Positions 51,309 to 61,024 of a DNA stretch of 64,000 nucleotides are shown in pieces (the stretch's first letter is position 1; the number at the start of each line of letters is the position of its first letter). The stretch covers positions 16,049 to 80,048 of the forward strand of contig NZ_JAELTJ010000012.1 in the NCBI RefSeq assembly GCF_016428805.1. Direction: 5' to 3'. The notes beneath the pieces were generated by a model that saw nothing but the letters and a program-made list of their open reading frames with translations, did no database searches and was not told where the DNA came from. The position numbers and the translations under genes were made by a program. This DNA is from Achromobacter sp. ASV32 (GTDB taxonomy: Bacteria; Pseudomonadota; Gammaproteobacteria; Burkholderiales; Burkholderiaceae_B).

Positions 51309-52505
51309 ATGTCTACCCATGAATCCCCGCCGGTGAAGTCCGGCTTGCCGTTGCTGGCGCTGGCCGTCGGCGCATTCGGCATCGGTGTGACCGAATTTTC
51401 TCCCATGGGCCTGCTGCCCGTGATCGCCGACGGCGTGGGGGTGTCCATCCCCAGCGCCGGCATGCTGATCAGCGCTTACGCGATCGGCGTGATGGTGGGC
51501 GCGCCGCTGATGACACTGGCGTTTTCGCGCTGGTCGCGGCGCAAGGCGTTGATCCTGCTGATGGCCATCTTCACGCTCGGCAATATCCTGTCGGCCCTGT
51601 CTCCCAATTACACGACGCTGCTGCTGGCGCGTCTGGTCACCAGCTTGAACCACGGCGCGTTCTTCGGCCTGGGGTCGCTGGTGGCGGCCAGCGTGGTGCC
51701 GCGCCACAAGCAGGCCAGCGCGGTCGCGACCATGTTCATGGGGCTGACCATCGCCAACGTGGGCGGCGTGCCCGCCGCGACGTGGCTGGGCCAGGTGATC
51801 GGCTGGCGCATGTCGTTTGCCGCCACGGCCGTGCTGGGCCTGGTCGCCATGCTGTCCCTGTGGTTCGCGCTGCCTTCCGGTGAAGCCGGCCGCCGTCCCA
51901 ACGTGCGCCACGAACTGGCGGTGTTGAAGAGCCCCGTCGTGTTGCTGGCGCTGTTGACCACGGTGCTGGGCGCGGGCGCCATGTTCACGCTGTACACCTA
52001 CATTGCGCCGACCCTGGCGGACATCACCGGCGCCTCGCCCGCCTTCATTACCGGCATGCTGGTGCTGATCGGCCTGGGTTTCACGCTGGGCAACGGCCTG
52101 GGCGGCCGCATGGCCGACCGGTCGCTGGACGGCACGCTGATCACGTTCCTGGTGATTGTCATCATCGACCTGCTGGCGTTCCCGTGGATCGGCACCACGT
52201 CGATCGGGGCGGCGATTTCGCTGCTGATCTTCGGCGTGGCGACCTTCGCGGTGGTGCCGCCGTTGCAGATGGGCGTGATGCGCGCCGCGACGGATGCACC
52301 GGGCCTGGCGTCGTCGGTGAACGTGGGCGCCTTCAACCTGGGTAACGCGGTGGGCGCCGCGGCCGGCGGCGCGGTGATCTCGGCGGGCATGGGCTATGCC
52401 GCCGTGCCGGTCGCCGGGGCGGTCATCGCCACGGCCGGCTTGGCCCTGGTGCTGGTGCAGCGCGCCGCCAACCAGCGTCGCCGGCTGGCGGTGCAAGGCT
52501 GCTGA
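51309..52505 (+). CDS. MFS efflux transporter (AraJ/YdhP-like)
   Basis: A 398-residue inner-membrane transporter of the drug:H+ antiporter-1 branch with 12 hydrophobic segments. It opens LPLLALAVGAFGIGVTEFSPMGLLPVIADGVGVSIPSAGMLISAYAIGVMVGAPLMTLAF, the form seen in arabinose-efflux type proteins. LARLVTSLNHGAFFGLGSLVAASVVP stands for the motif C/antiporter region. AAGGAA precedes the ATG. It is convergent with the TonB receptor gene. Substrates of such exporters are broad and cannot be inferred. Confidence 0.88.
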   Translation: MSTHESPPVKSGLPLLALAVGAFGIGVTEFSPMGLLPVIADGVGVSIPSAGMLISAYAIGVMVGAPLMTLAFSRWSRRKALILLMAIFTLGNILSALSPNYTTLLLARLVTSLNHGAFFGLGSLVAASVVPRHKQASAVATMFMGLTIANVGGVPAATWLGQVIGWRMSFAATAVLGLVAMLSLWFALPSGEAGRRPNVRHELAVLKSPVVLLALLTTVLGAGAMFTLYTYIAPTLADITGASPAFITGMLVLIGLGFTLGNGLGGRMADRSLDGTLITFLVIVIIDLLAFPWIGTTSIGAAISLLIFGVATFAVVPPLQMGVMRAATDAPGLASSVNVGAFNLGNAVGAAAGGAVISAGMGYAAVPVAGAVIATAGLALVLVQRAANQRRRLAVQGC

Positions 52506-52509
52506 TCGG

Positions 52510-54678
52510 TCAGAACTCGAACGTGGCCCCCAGCTCGTACGTCCGGCCAGGCGCAAGCAGCACCTGGCTGGTCGCGCGACCGCCGTAGTACGCGTACAGC
52601 CGGTCCGTCAGGTTGCGCACGCGGAAGGTCAAGAGGGCGGGCTGGATGCGGTAGCTGATCGCGGCGTCGACCGTGGTGTGGCTGTTGATGCGGACCTGGT
52701 TGGCGTTGTCGGTGTAGATCTTGCCGGTGTGGTTCAGGCCGACGAACAGGTTCATCGGCAGGTCCGCCAGCCGGTAGTTGGCGTACAGGTTGGCGACGCG
52801 CTCGGGCACGTTGGGCGGGGTGTTGCCCACACGTGACGAGCCATCGGCCTCGGTCAGGGAATCAAAGCGCGCGTTGAGCACGGCGACGTTGCCCGACAGC
52901 GTGAACTGAGGCGTGACGCGCCAGTCGGCCGACAGCTCCACGCCGCGCGACGACTGGCGGCCGTTGTTGACCGTCAGGCGCGCATCGTTCTGGTCGCGCG
53001 ACAGCACGTTTTCCAGCTTGATGTGATAGACCGCGGCGGTCCATTCGACGTTGTCCAGCGTCTGCTTGAAGCCCGCTTCCCATTGCTGGCCCTTGGCCAG
53101 CGGATACGAGGCGTTGGCCTGCGACAGCAGAAACAGGGAACCCACGGGGATGGTGGCGTTGGTGTACTGGGCGTACACCGACGACGACGGCGTCAGGTCG
53201 AACACGGTGCCCAGGCGCGCCGAGCTGGCGGAATAGCGCGTGCCGAATGCGTTGCGGCTGCCGGCGTTCAGGTCGGTCACGCTGCGCTCGACGCGGATGC
53301 GGTCGTAGCGGTAGCCGGCCACCACGGTCCAGGGCTCGGCGAGTTTGAGCGAGTCTTCCAGGAAGAACGCCGCGCCGCGCACGTCGGTGGTGAAGTCGGT
53401 GCGGTTGCCGGGGCCGCTCATCAGCGCCGGATCGTCGTTGTAATACCCCACATCGGGATTGCGCAGCGACACGCGCAGCGCGTCCGCCGTGGACGCCGTG
53501 CGGTTGGAGAAGCGCCGCTCGCTGTCCAGGGTGGTCTTGCTGAGTTCGCCGCCCACCACGAACTTGTTGGCCAGCCCGCCGATCGTGCCGCTGTGGGAGG
53601 CATCGAAGCGGTCGATCAGGTAGCGCTGGTGATGGGTGATGAGGGTCTGGTCGCGGTCGATCGACGACGGCGCGCTGAAGGTCGCCGATTCCGAGTTCTT
53701 CCACAGGCGGTCGACCTTGTTCATCGCGAATTCGTTGCGCAGGGTCCAGGCGGGCGTCAGCTTATGCGTGACGCGGGCGCGCAGCCAGTAGGCCTCGGCT
53801 TCGTTGCGGTCGTCCAGGACGTTGTAATTGTTGCGCGCGAGGCTGCGGTCCAGCACGCGGCCATCAGGGGTACTGACGACGCCGGTCGGGTCGCGTGCCA
53901 CGCTGCGCGGCACCAGGGGCGTGCCCCAGTAGGCGTGACCGGTGTCGCGCGAATAGTCGAACGACAGGTCCAGGCGGGTGGCGGGCGCTACATCGAAGGC
54001 CACGCCGGTGGTCAGGTGGTCCAGCTTGTTGCTGTTGCGATCGATGGTGCCGACGCGGCTGTCGTTGTGGCTGTAGTCGATGCGGTAGGCGCCGGTCTCG
54101 CCGAAGTTGTCGCCCAGGCCGATGCCGGTGCGCGTGCTGCCGTAGCTGCCATACGAGAACATGGCTTCGCGGCTGGGGTTGTCGCGCTCGGGGCGCTTGG
54201 TCTGGAAGTTGACGATGCCGCCGATGGCGCTGTCGCCCTGCAGGACGGAGGCGGGGCCTTTCAGGACTTCGATGCGCTCGTAGTTCCAGGTGTCTTCGAC
54301 CCGGTTGGTCGAGCCGGCGCCGGACATGCGCAGGCCGTCATACAGATACAGGATGTCGGTAAAGCCGCGTGACGACAGCGTGGTCGGCGAAGACGGCGGC
54401 CCGCCGCCAGCCAGGCCCGTGGCGCCGCGCAACGCGTCGCTGAGCGTGCTGGCGCCGCGCTCGCGCAGGGTCTGCTGCGACAGGATCTCGACGGATGCGG
54501 GGGTCTCGCGCAGGGTCAGGCCCAGGCGCGACGCGGTGCTGCTGCGCGAATCCAGCCGCAGCCCTTCGGCTTCGCTGGCGGCTTCCACGCGAATGGCGGG
54601 CAGCTCGGGTTCCTGTGCCTGGACGCCGGGCACGGCGGCGCACGCCGCGAAGGCGGCGGTGGATACGACTTTCCTCAT
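52510..54678 (-). CDS. TonB-dependent outer-membrane receptor, probably zinc-related
   Basis: A 722-residue TonB-dependent receptor. The signal peptide (MRKVVSTAAFAACAAVPGVQA) is followed by the TonB-box region and a plug domain (LRETPASVEILSQQTLRERGASTLSDALRGATGL, IEVLKGPASVLQGDSAIGGIVNFQTKRP). The 22-strand barrel follows, ending VRNLTDRLYAYYGG...GRTYELGATFEF with the terminal Phe required for outer-membrane insertion. By sequence it belongs to the siderophore-receptor group. It is the last gene of an operon with an ABC-2 transporter, behind a near-consensus Zur box, so a zinc complex is a more likely ligand than an iron siderophore. Confidence 0.9.
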   Translation of the reverse strand: MRKVVSTAAFAACAAVPGVQAQEPELPAIRVEAASEAEGLRLDSRSSTASRLGLTLRETPASVEILSQQTLRERGASTLSDALRGATGLAGGGPPSSPTTLSSRGFTDILYLYDGLRMSGAGSTNRVEDTWNYERIEVLKGPASVLQGDSAIGGIVNFQTKRPERDNPSREAMFSYGSYGSTRTGIGLGDNFGETGAYRIDYSHNDSRVGTIDRNSNKLDHLTTGVAFDVAPATRLDLSFDYSRDTGHAYWGTPLVPRSVARDPTGVVSTPDGRVLDRSLARNNYNVLDDRNEAEAYWLRARVTHKLTPAWTLRNEFAMNKVDRLWKNSESATFSAPSSIDRDQTLITHHQRYLIDRFDASHSGTIGGLANKFVVGGELSKTTLDSERRFSNRTASTADALRVSLRNPDVGYYNDDPALMSGPGNRTDFTTDVRGAAFFLEDSLKLAEPWTVVAGYRYDRIRVERSVTDLNAGSRNAFGTRYSASSARLGTVFDLTPSSSVYAQYTNATIPVGSLFLLSQANASYPLAKGQQWEAGFKQTLDNVEWTAAVYHIKLENVLSRDQNDARLTVNNGRQSSRGVELSADWRVTPQFTLSGNVAVLNARFDSLTEADGSSRVGNTPPNVPERVANLYANYRLADLPMNLFVGLNHTGKIYTDNANQVRINSHTTVDAAISYRIQPALLTFRVRNLTDRLYAYYGGRATSQVLLAPGRTYELGATFEF

Positions 54679-54718
54679 GACTCTTTCCCGTTAGGCTTGA
54701 TGGGGGTACAGCGTGTAT

Positions 54719-56179
54719 CTAGGCGATGCGGTAGCGGCGCAGGCGCCAGCCGGCCACGGCCAGCAGCAGCAGCGTGGGCGCCAGCAGTTGCAGCAGGGCT
54801 CGCCAGGCTTGGGCGCGCACGGTGGCGGCGTCCTCTTCCTGCCAGCGGAACACCGGCATGGCCGCGAAGTCTTCGGGCGCGATGGCGCGGCCGGCTTCGA
54901 TGCGGGGCAGGAAAAAGTCCTTCCAGGCCTGGTGGTAGGCGTCGATCTGTTTCATGAAATGCGCGTGGCGGCGCTGTCCGGTGCCGGCCAGGGCGGTGAT
55001 GCCTTCGTAGGCGACGGCGGCGGGTGACAGCACGCTGTAGCGGGCCACCAGCGCCTGCTGGCGGGCCAGTTGCGCGTCGAAGCGGTCCAGCTCGGGCTGC
55101 ATGGCCTGGTCCACCTGACGCTCGACGCGGGCCTGGCCCATGGGCCGGCCGGTGATTTCCAGGTGGCCGTCGCGCGGAATCAGCACCTCGGGCTTATCCA
55201 TGTGCTGGTAGTCGGTGGACAGCAAGGCGGCGTTGTCGCGCATGGCCACTGCGGTGGCGACACGGGTGCGGGTGGCCAGTTCGGCGCGCGACGGCGCGGG
55301 GCTGATGGCCGCGGCAGCCAGATTCAACAGCACCGGCGCCACCAGCACCAGCAGCACCCAGCCCACCATCAGGATCATGGCGTTGGCGGCCGACGATCTG
55401 CCAAAGGCGTTGACCGCCACCACCGCGGCGAACCAGAACAACGCATAGGCGCCCACCAGCAGCGCCCACCACAGCGTGGTGTCGGCGGCATGCAGGGCCT
55501 GGGGGCGGACCAGTAGCAGCGCGGCAATCGGCAGCAGCACCGCTGCGCCCAGCAGCACGGCGGCGCGCAGCGCGATCTTGCCGGCAATCAGCGTCAGCAA
55601 CGCCAGGGGCTGCGACAGTAGCAACCGAAGCGTGCCGTCTTCCTTTTCGCCGGACAGCAGGTTGTAGCTGAGCGCGAAGATCAGCAGCGGCAGCAGATAG
55701 ACCACCACGAACGCCAGGTCGAAATGGCCGCTGAGCAGGTGCCAGGGGTTCTCGATGTCGTTGTTGTGGATGAAGTTGACCTTGCTCTGGTAGGTCACCT
55801 TGAACAGCGAGGGGAACAGGTCGGTCTGGCCCAGCGCCACGGGCGCCAGGGTCACGCTGGGCATGATGGCGTAGTGGGCGCCCAGGCCGCCGCCCATGTT
55901 GGCGGGGCTGGCGGGGTTGCCGAAGGGCGTGGGGCTTTCGCGGCCGTCCATGATGCGGTTCAGCTGCGCCAGCTGCTGCGCGCGGGCCTGGCCATCGGCG
56001 CGTGTCAGTGCGGCCTGCGCCTCGTCGCGCAGCGACGTCTGCCACAGGCCATTGAAGACCGCGTAGGCCACCAGCAGCAGGAACAGCAGGCCGCAAAGCC
56101 ACAGGGCGCGCTCGCGGGTCATCAGGCGCAGTTCATGCCGCAGGACCAGGGCGAAGCGGGGGGATTGTCGGGCGTGCAC
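54719..56179 (-). CDS. ABC-2 type permease, DUF3526 (second permease)
   Basis: A 486-residue membrane protein with an N-terminal anchor (LWLCGLLFLLLVAYAVFNGLW), a large extracytoplasmic domain (~residues 60-170), and a cluster of membrane helices (FDLAFVVVYLLPLLIFALSYNLLSGEKEDGTLRLLLSQPLALL, then further segments). 'SGEKEDGTLRLLLSQP' is the ABC-2 permease signature. A second long soluble stretch lies before the last helix. GTG at 56179 is chosen because AGGAG lies eight bases before it and the frame upstream belongs to the other permease. It pairs with the permease at 56191 and the ATPase at 57576. Confidence 0.85.
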   Translation of the reverse strand: MHARQSPRFALVLRHELRLMTRERALWLCGLLFLLLVAYAVFNGLWQTSLRDEAQAALTRADGQARAQQLAQLNRIMDGRESPTPFGNPASPANMGGGLGAHYAIMPSVTLAPVALGQTDLFPSLFKVTYQSKVNFIHNNDIENPWHLLSGHFDLAFVVVYLLPLLIFALSYNLLSGEKEDGTLRLLLSQPLALLTLIAGKIALRAAVLLGAAVLLPIAALLLVRPQALHAADTTLWWALLVGAYALFWFAAVVAVNAFGRSSAANAMILMVGWVLLVLVAPVLLNLAAAAISPAPSRAELATRTRVATAVAMRDNAALLSTDYQHMDKPEVLIPRDGHLEITGRPMGQARVERQVDQAMQPELDRFDAQLARQQALVARYSVLSPAAVAYEGITALAGTGQRRHAHFMKQIDAYHQAWKDFFLPRIEAGRAIAPEDFAAMPVFRWQEEDAATVRAQAWRALLQLLAPTLLLLAVAGWRLRRYRIA

Positions 56180-56190
56180 CGGCGTGTCTC

Positions 56191-57579
56191 CTACAGGGCG
56201 GTCTGGCGGGCCACGGCGCGCCAGGCAAAGGCCAGGCTCAGCAACAACGCGGCGGCCAGCATCAAGAGGCTCAGGCGCGCCTCGTGCAGCGCCCAGCCGG
56301 CGGCGGGCGGCTGGTATTGGAAGGGCGGCACGCGCGCCCACAGCGACGGGCTGGCCTGATAGGAAAAATGCTGGTGGTCCAGCGTGTCGGCGTGCGCCAC
56401 CAGGTCAGCGCTGACGATGTCCTGGATCACGCGGCGTTGGCGTTCGGCGGCCACGGTGAAGTCGCGGTGGTGCGCGAAGTCGGTGCCGGCCATGGCGGCC
56501 GAGAAGGCGCGGATGGCGAGCAGCGGCATCAGCCAGCCGGCGGCTTCCTGCACGGCCTGCTGCCGTTCCCAGGTGTCCCACAGGCCGCCGAAGTGGCGGT
56601 CGTAGACGGCATAGCTGGACTGGTCGTCCAGTTTGAGCGCCAGGCCCCATTGGTTCAGCGGCACGTCGCGGCTCCAGCGTTCGGTCGTGCCGAAGGCCTG
56701 CATCCAGACACGGTCCGACGTGGCTTTCAGGTCGTCCTGCAGGGCCTGGTTGAATTGCAGGCGGGTCGGGCTGGGATGCACGCCGCGCGACAGTTCGGCC
56801 ATCACGCGCGGCGCGACCACAGTGTTGGCGATCCACAGGGCCAGCAGCACCGTGATGGCCACGCGCGATGACCGCGCGGCGGCCGACACGCCCAGCGTGA
56901 TGAAGACGAAGGTGGCCAGGTACAGCGCATAGCCGGCCGACAGGGCGCCGAAGCGCCACAGCGCATCGATCCCGCCACCCGCCAGCCAAACCGCCACGCC
57001 GGCCGCGACCGCCGCGGGCACCAGCAACAGGCCCAGGCTCATGCCCAGCGCCGCGGCCTTGCCCCACAACAGGCGCCACGGCGCCACGCCCAGGCTGAGC
57101 GTCTGGCGCAGGATGCCCTGTTCGCGCTCGCCCGAGAAGGCGTTGAAACCCAGCACGATCACCAGCAACGGCCCCAGCGCCTGCAGGATCCACGCCGCCG
57201 AGAGGTCGCCAAACCGCTGCAAGCCGGTGGCGTCCTGCGCGGGACGGAATTTCACTTCGCTCTGGCGGTGCGCCTGCAACCACACGGTGCTGCCGATGTA
57301 CGGATTGATGCCGGCATCCAGCAGCGCCAGCGCCGTATCGGGTTTGAACACGTGCATGCCCTGATGGGCGGCATCGTGCGGATGGCGCGCGCCTTGTTTG
57401 AGCCAGTCGCCGTAATCGGCGTTCTGGGCGGCGGCCTGTTCGGCGCGGGCTTCCTGCTGGTGCAGGTAGCCGACCGCCAGCGAGGTCAGCAGGAGCACGG
57501 CGACGATGCCGCCGGCCCAATAGAGCCGGCCGTCGCGCAGCCGTTCGCGCAGGTCCTTGAGGGCGATCAGCAAGATCAT
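56191..57579 (-). CDS. ABC-2 type permease, DUF3526 (first permease)
   Basis: A 462-residue paralogue of the next gene. It has an N-terminal helix (LYWAGGIVAVLLLTSLAVGYL), a large soluble loop, the ABC-2 signature NAFSGEREQGILRQTLSLGVAPWRLLWGK, and five or more membrane segments. The start at 57579 (MILLIALKDLRERL) overlaps the ATPase stop (ATGA). Two non-identical permeases of this DUF3526 type with one ATPase form a NosFDY-like transporter. Whether it exports a metallophore or handles a component at the membrane cannot be said. Confidence 0.85.
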   Translation of the reverse strand: MILLIALKDLRERLRDGRLYWAGGIVAVLLLTSLAVGYLHQQEARAEQAAAQNADYGDWLKQGARHPHDAAHQGMHVFKPDTALALLDAGINPYIGSTVWLQAHRQSEVKFRPAQDATGLQRFGDLSAAWILQALGPLLVIVLGFNAFSGEREQGILRQTLSLGVAPWRLLWGKAAALGMSLGLLLVPAAVAAGVAVWLAGGGIDALWRFGALSAGYALYLATFVFITLGVSAAARSSRVAITVLLALWIANTVVAPRVMAELSRGVHPSPTRLQFNQALQDDLKATSDRVWMQAFGTTERWSRDVPLNQWGLALKLDDQSSYAVYDRHFGGLWDTWERQQAVQEAAGWLMPLLAIRAFSAAMAGTDFAHHRDFTVAAERQRRVIQDIVSADLVAHADTLDHQHFSYQASPSLWARVPPFQYQPPAAGWALHEARLSLLMLAAALLLSLAFAWRAVARQTAL

Positions 57580-58286
57580 GCGTCGGCCTTCATGTGGGCC
57601 AGGTACAGGGCTTGCAGATCGGTATCGCTGATCTGGCGGCTGTCCAGGCTGTCGACCAGGCGGCCGCGTTTCATGATGCCGATCCGGGTGGCGGTCTGGC
57701 GGGCGTGGAACAGGTCGTGCGTGGTGTTCAGGATGGCCACGCCGCGTTCGCTGGCGCGCTGCAACAGGTGGGTGAATTCGGCCGCCGCCGACGGGTCCAG
57801 GCCCGAGGTCGGCTCGTCCAGCAGCAGGGCGCGCGCGTTCTTGGCCAGGGCCACCGCGATCCAGACTTTTTGCCGCATGCCCTTGGAATAGGCGGCCACG
57901 CGCTTGTCCGCCGCGGCCGCCTCCAGGCCCACGTCCGCCATCAGCGCCAGCAGGTGTTCGCGCGGCGGCGCCTCGCCCAGCGCCAGCGCGGCGAAGTAGC
58001 GCAGGTTCTCCAGGCCCGTCAGCGTGCCGTACAGGTTCACCTGCTCGGGGATGTAGGCCAGGTGCTGCTTGGTGGCCAGCGGCTCGCGCGCCGCGTCCTG
58101 GCCGTTGATCAGGGCCTGGCCGCCGTCGGGTGCGATGAAGTTCAGGAACAGGTTGATGGTGGTGGTCTTGCCGGCGCCGTTGGCGCCCAGCAGGCAATAG
58201 ATCTCGCCCGGCTCGATGCGCAGGTCCAGCGGATGCAGCGCGATCTGGTCGCCGTAGCGTTTGGTCAGGCCGATGGCTTCAAGCAC
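57576..58286 (-). CDS. ABC transporter ATP-binding protein (NosF-like)
   Basis: A 236-residue ATPase of the ABC-2 exporter type. Walker A is GANGAGKTT (34-42), the Q-loop is YIPEQVNLYGTLTGLENL, the signature is YSKGMRQKV, Walker B is ALLLDEPTSGLDPS and the switch His is in TTHDLFHA. The GTG at 58286 is preceded by AAGGA six bases upstream. It is the first gene of the four-gene operon ATPase, permease, permease, TonB receptor. The Zur-like box lies about 105 bases upstream of the start. Confidence 0.92.
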   Translation of the reverse strand: MLEAIGLTKRYGDQIALHPLDLRIEPGEIYCLLGANGAGKTTTINLFLNFIAPDGGQALINGQDAAREPLATKQHLAYIPEQVNLYGTLTGLENLRYFAALALGEAPPREHLLALMADVGLEAAAADKRVAAYSKGMRQKVWIAVALAKNARALLLDEPTSGLDPSAAAEFTHLLQRASERGVAILNTTHDLFHARQTATRIGIMKRGRLVDSLDSRQISDTDLQALYLAHMKADA

Positions 58287-58390
58287 GGGGTGTCCTTCTT
58301 CGGTTGAAGATGTCGGAAAGGGAAGGGGGCGCGGGGCGGCGCGGACGGAGGGCCTGCGGGTCCGCTTGGGTCAGGTTTTACAAATAGATA

Positions 58391-58405
58391 TGTTATATCA
58401 TAACA
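58391..58405. promoter_or_regulatory. Zur-like box
   Basis: TGTTATATCATAACA differs from the core of the proteobacterial Zur consensus (TGTTATANTATAACA) at a single base. The arms TGTTAT and ATAACA are perfect reverse complements. Flanking GATA on the left adds partial match to the longer consensus. It lies in an AT-rich patch, the only one between the ABC operon and the next gene. Confidence 0.7.
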
Positions 58406-58482
58406 ATAATAAGTCGCATCGCGCCAGCGGACGCGTCGGCGAGCCTGCGGCGGCGCGCTTGCGCACGCAGGTGCCGCGCATG

Positions 58483-58509
58483 AAAAAGGGCGCCCATGCA
58501 GGCGCCCTT
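58483..58509 (-). terminator. Terminator of the galactonate operon
   Basis: AAGGGCGCC (58486-58494) pairs with GGCGCCCTT (58501-58509). On the minus strand the hairpin is followed by T residues. It lies just after the stop of the transporter gene at 58530. Confidence 0.85.
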
Positions 58510-58529
58510 GGTGATGGCAATGCGCGGGA

Positions 58530-59840
58530 TCAGGCGTCGATCCGTTCCACTTTGCCGACCAGCAGGATGTACGACAGCGCGCCCAGCAAGGCCAGCGACG
58601 ACACGTACACGATGGCCGGCGCGAAGCTGTCCTTGGACACCAGGAAGCCGATCACGATCGGCGTGCAGATCGACGACAGGTTGCCCACGAAATTGAATAC
58701 CCCGCCCGTCAGGCCCAGCAGCCGCACCGGCGCCAGCGCCGACACCAGTGACCAGGTGATCGACGCCAGGCCGTTGCCGAAGAAGGCGACGGCCAGGAAG
58801 AAGATGACCCACGGCGTGGAATCGGTGAAGTTGGCGCCGATCATCGACGTGGAGATCAACAGGCCCAGGATGATGGGCAGCTTGCGCGCGAGGCCCACGG
58901 TGGCGCCGCGGCGGATCAGGAAGTCGGACAGCACGCCCGAGCACAGCACGCCGACGAAGGCGGCCAGGAACGGCACCGACGCCAGGAAGCCCGACTTGAT
59001 GAAGTCCATGCCGCGGTACTTGACCAGGTAAGTGGGGAACCAGGTCAGGAAGAACCACAGGGTCGACGTCAGGCAGAACTGGCCCAGGTACACGCCCCAC
59101 AGCTTGCGGCGGCTCATCACCAGGCCCAGGTCATTCCAGTTGAACGGGGCTTTTTTCTCCCGCGCGCGCTTGTCCAGGTCGACCACGCCGCCGCCTTGCT
59201 GGATGAGTTCGATCTCGGCCGCGTTGGCGCCCTTGAACTGGCGCGGTTCACGGTAGATCAGGTACCACAGCACGCCCCAGATGATGCCCAGCAGGCCGGT
59301 GCTGACAAACACCATGTGCCAGCCGTAGTGGTGTTGCAGCCAGGCCAGCACGGGCGTCAGGAACGCCAGGCCGACGAACTGGCCCGACGTGTAGAAGCCG
59401 ATGGCGGTGGCGCGTTCCTTTTCCGGAAACCACGTCGTGACGACGCGGTTGTTGATCGGATAGGCCGGCGCTTCCAGCGCGCCCACGGCCAGGCGCAGCA
59501 CGAACAGGATCACGAAGCTGCCCGCAAAACCCATGAAGAACGTGGCCGCGGACCACAGGATCAGCGCGGCCGCGTACAGCACGCGCGGCGACACGCGGTC
59601 CACCAGCCAGCCGCCGGGAATCTGCATGGCGGCGTAGGTCCAGCCGAAGGCCGACAGGATCAGGCCTTCATGCACGGTGTCCAGGCCGAACTCGTCCTTC
59701 AGTGCGGGGGCGGCGATGGACAGGTTGCTGCGGTCCAGGTAGTTGATGACGACGGTGATGAACAGCATCACCATGATGAGATAGCGGCTGTGCGTGGGCC
59801 GCTGGGCGCCTTGCAGGCCCGGGTGGGTGGCGGTGGTCAA
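58530..59840 (-). CDS. dgoT: MFS sugar-acid transporter (D-galactonate type)
   Basis: A 436-residue transporter of the anion:cation symporter MFS branch, matching the D-galactonate transporter DgoT. It opens RYLIMVMLFITVVINYLDRSNLSIAAPALKDEFGLD, with the conserved NYLDR, and has GWTYAAMQIPGGWLVDRVSPR as the loop signature and NRVVTTWFPEKERATAIGFYTSGQ further on. The start is TTG at 59840, supported by AGAGGAG about seven bases upstream; no ATG precedes the first membrane segment. It is last in the dgoK-dgoA-dgoD-transporter order and imports the substrate. Confidence 0.85.
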   Translation of the reverse strand: MTTATHPGLQGAQRPTHSRYLIMVMLFITVVINYLDRSNLSIAAPALKDEFGLDTVHEGLILSAFGWTYAAMQIPGGWLVDRVSPRVLYAAALILWSAATFFMGFAGSFVILFVLRLAVGALEAPAYPINNRVVTTWFPEKERATAIGFYTSGQFVGLAFLTPVLAWLQHHYGWHMVFVSTGLLGIIWGVLWYLIYREPRQFKGANAAEIELIQQGGGVVDLDKRAREKKAPFNWNDLGLVMSRRKLWGVYLGQFCLTSTLWFFLTWFPTYLVKYRGMDFIKSGFLASVPFLAAFVGVLCSGVLSDFLIRRGATVGLARKLPIILGLLISTSMIGANFTDSTPWVIFFLAVAFFGNGLASITWSLVSALAPVRLLGLTGGVFNFVGNLSSICTPIVIGFLVSKDSFAPAIVYVSSLALLGALSYILLVGKVERIDA

Positions 59841-59875
59841 GGGGGTCTCCTCTCTCTTTTATCGGCTCGCGGGAC

Positions 59876-61024
59876 TTACCATTCGGCGAAGCTGCCGTCG
59901 GCATGGCGCCAGACGGGGTTGCGCCAGCGGTGGCCGACGGCGGCGCGTTCCTTGACGTATTCCTCGTTGACCTCGATGCCCAGGCCGGGGCCTTGAGGAA
60001 TCGCGACCATGCCATCTTCATAGGCGAAGACGTCGCGGTTGCTGACGTAGTCGAGCAAGTCGTTGGCGGCGTTGTAGTGGATGCCCAGGCTCTGTTCCTG
60101 GATGAACGCGTTGTAGCAACCGGCGTCGATCTGCAGGCAGGTGGCCAGCGCGATCGGACCCAGGGGGCAATGCAGGGCCAGCGCGACGTCGTAGGCCTCG
60201 GCCATGGCGGCGATCTTGCGGGTTTCGGTGATGCCGCCCGCATGCGACGGATCGGGCTGGATGATGTCGACGTAGCCTTCGGACAGCACACGCTTGAAGT
60301 CCCAGCGCGAGAACAGGCGTTCGCCCAGCGCGATGGGCGTGGACGTCAGCGGCGCCAGTTCCTTCAGCGCTTCGTAGTGCTCGCTCAGCACCGGCTCTTC
60401 GATGAACATCAGCTTGAACGGATCCAGTTCCTTCATCAGCACCTTGGCCATGGGCTTGTGCACGCGGCCATGGAAATCCACGCCGATGCCGACGTTGGGA
60501 CCGACCGCGTCGCGCACGGCCGCGACGTTTTCCAGGCACTTCTCGACCTTGTCGAACGAATCGATGTACTGCAGCTCTTCGGTGCCGTTCATCTTCACGG
60601 CGGTAAAGCCGCGTTCCACGGCGCTCTTGGCGGCCGCGGCCGTGTCGGCGGGCCGGTCGCCGCCGATCCACGAGTACACGCGGATACGGTCGCGCACGTT
60701 GCCGCCCAGCAGTTGCGACACCGGCACGCCCAGATGCTTGCCCTTGATATCCCACAGCGCCTGGTCGATGCCGGCCAGCGCGCTCATGTGGATGGCGCCG
60801 CCGCGGTAGAAGCCGCCGCGGTACAGCACGGTCCAGTGGTCTTCGATGTTGCGCGGGTCCTTGCCGATCAGGTAGTCGGACAGCTCTTCGACGGCGGCGG
60901 CCACGGAATGCGCGCGGCCCTCGACGACGGGTTCGCCCCAGCCGACGATGCCGGCGTCGGTTTCAATCTTCAGGAAGCACCACCGCGGCGGCACGATATA
61001 GGTGGTGAGCTTGGTGATCTTCAT
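59876..61024 (-). CDS. dgoD: D-galactonate dehydratase
   Basis: A 382-residue enolase-superfamily dehydratase, exactly the length of E. coli DgoD. It converts D-galactonate to 2-dehydro-3-deoxygalactonate with Mg2+. Motifs are [63 protein letters not shown], the metal ligands in [17 protein letters not shown] and [10 protein letters not shown], and the catalytic His in [17 protein letters not shown] lies upstream within the end of dgoA. The start overlaps the dgoA stop (ATGA). Confidence 0.93.
   Translation of the reverse strand: MKITKLTTYIVPPRWCFLKIETDAGIVGWGEPVVEGRAHSVAAAVEELSDYLIGKDPRNIEDHWTVLYRGGFYRGGAIHMSALAGIDQALWDIKGKHLGVPVSQLLGGNVRDRIRVYSWIGGDRPADTAAAAKSAVERGFTAVKMNGTEELQYIDSFDKVEKCLENVAAVRDAVGPNVGIGVDFHGRVHKPMAKVLMKELDPFKLMFIEEPVLSEHYEALKELAPLTSTPIALGERLFSRWDFKRVLSEGYVDIIQPDPSHAGGITETRKIAAMAEAYDVALALHCPLGPIALATCLQIDAGCYNAFIQEQSLGIHYNAANDLLDYVSNRDVFAYEDGMVAIPQGPGLGIEVNEEYVKERAAVGHRWRNPVWRHADGSFAEW

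Noticed and set aside
52510..58286. Iron-siderophore system on the basis of receptor similarity alone
   Set aside because: No Fur-box-like sequence was noticed upstream, and the only clear palindrome fits Zur.
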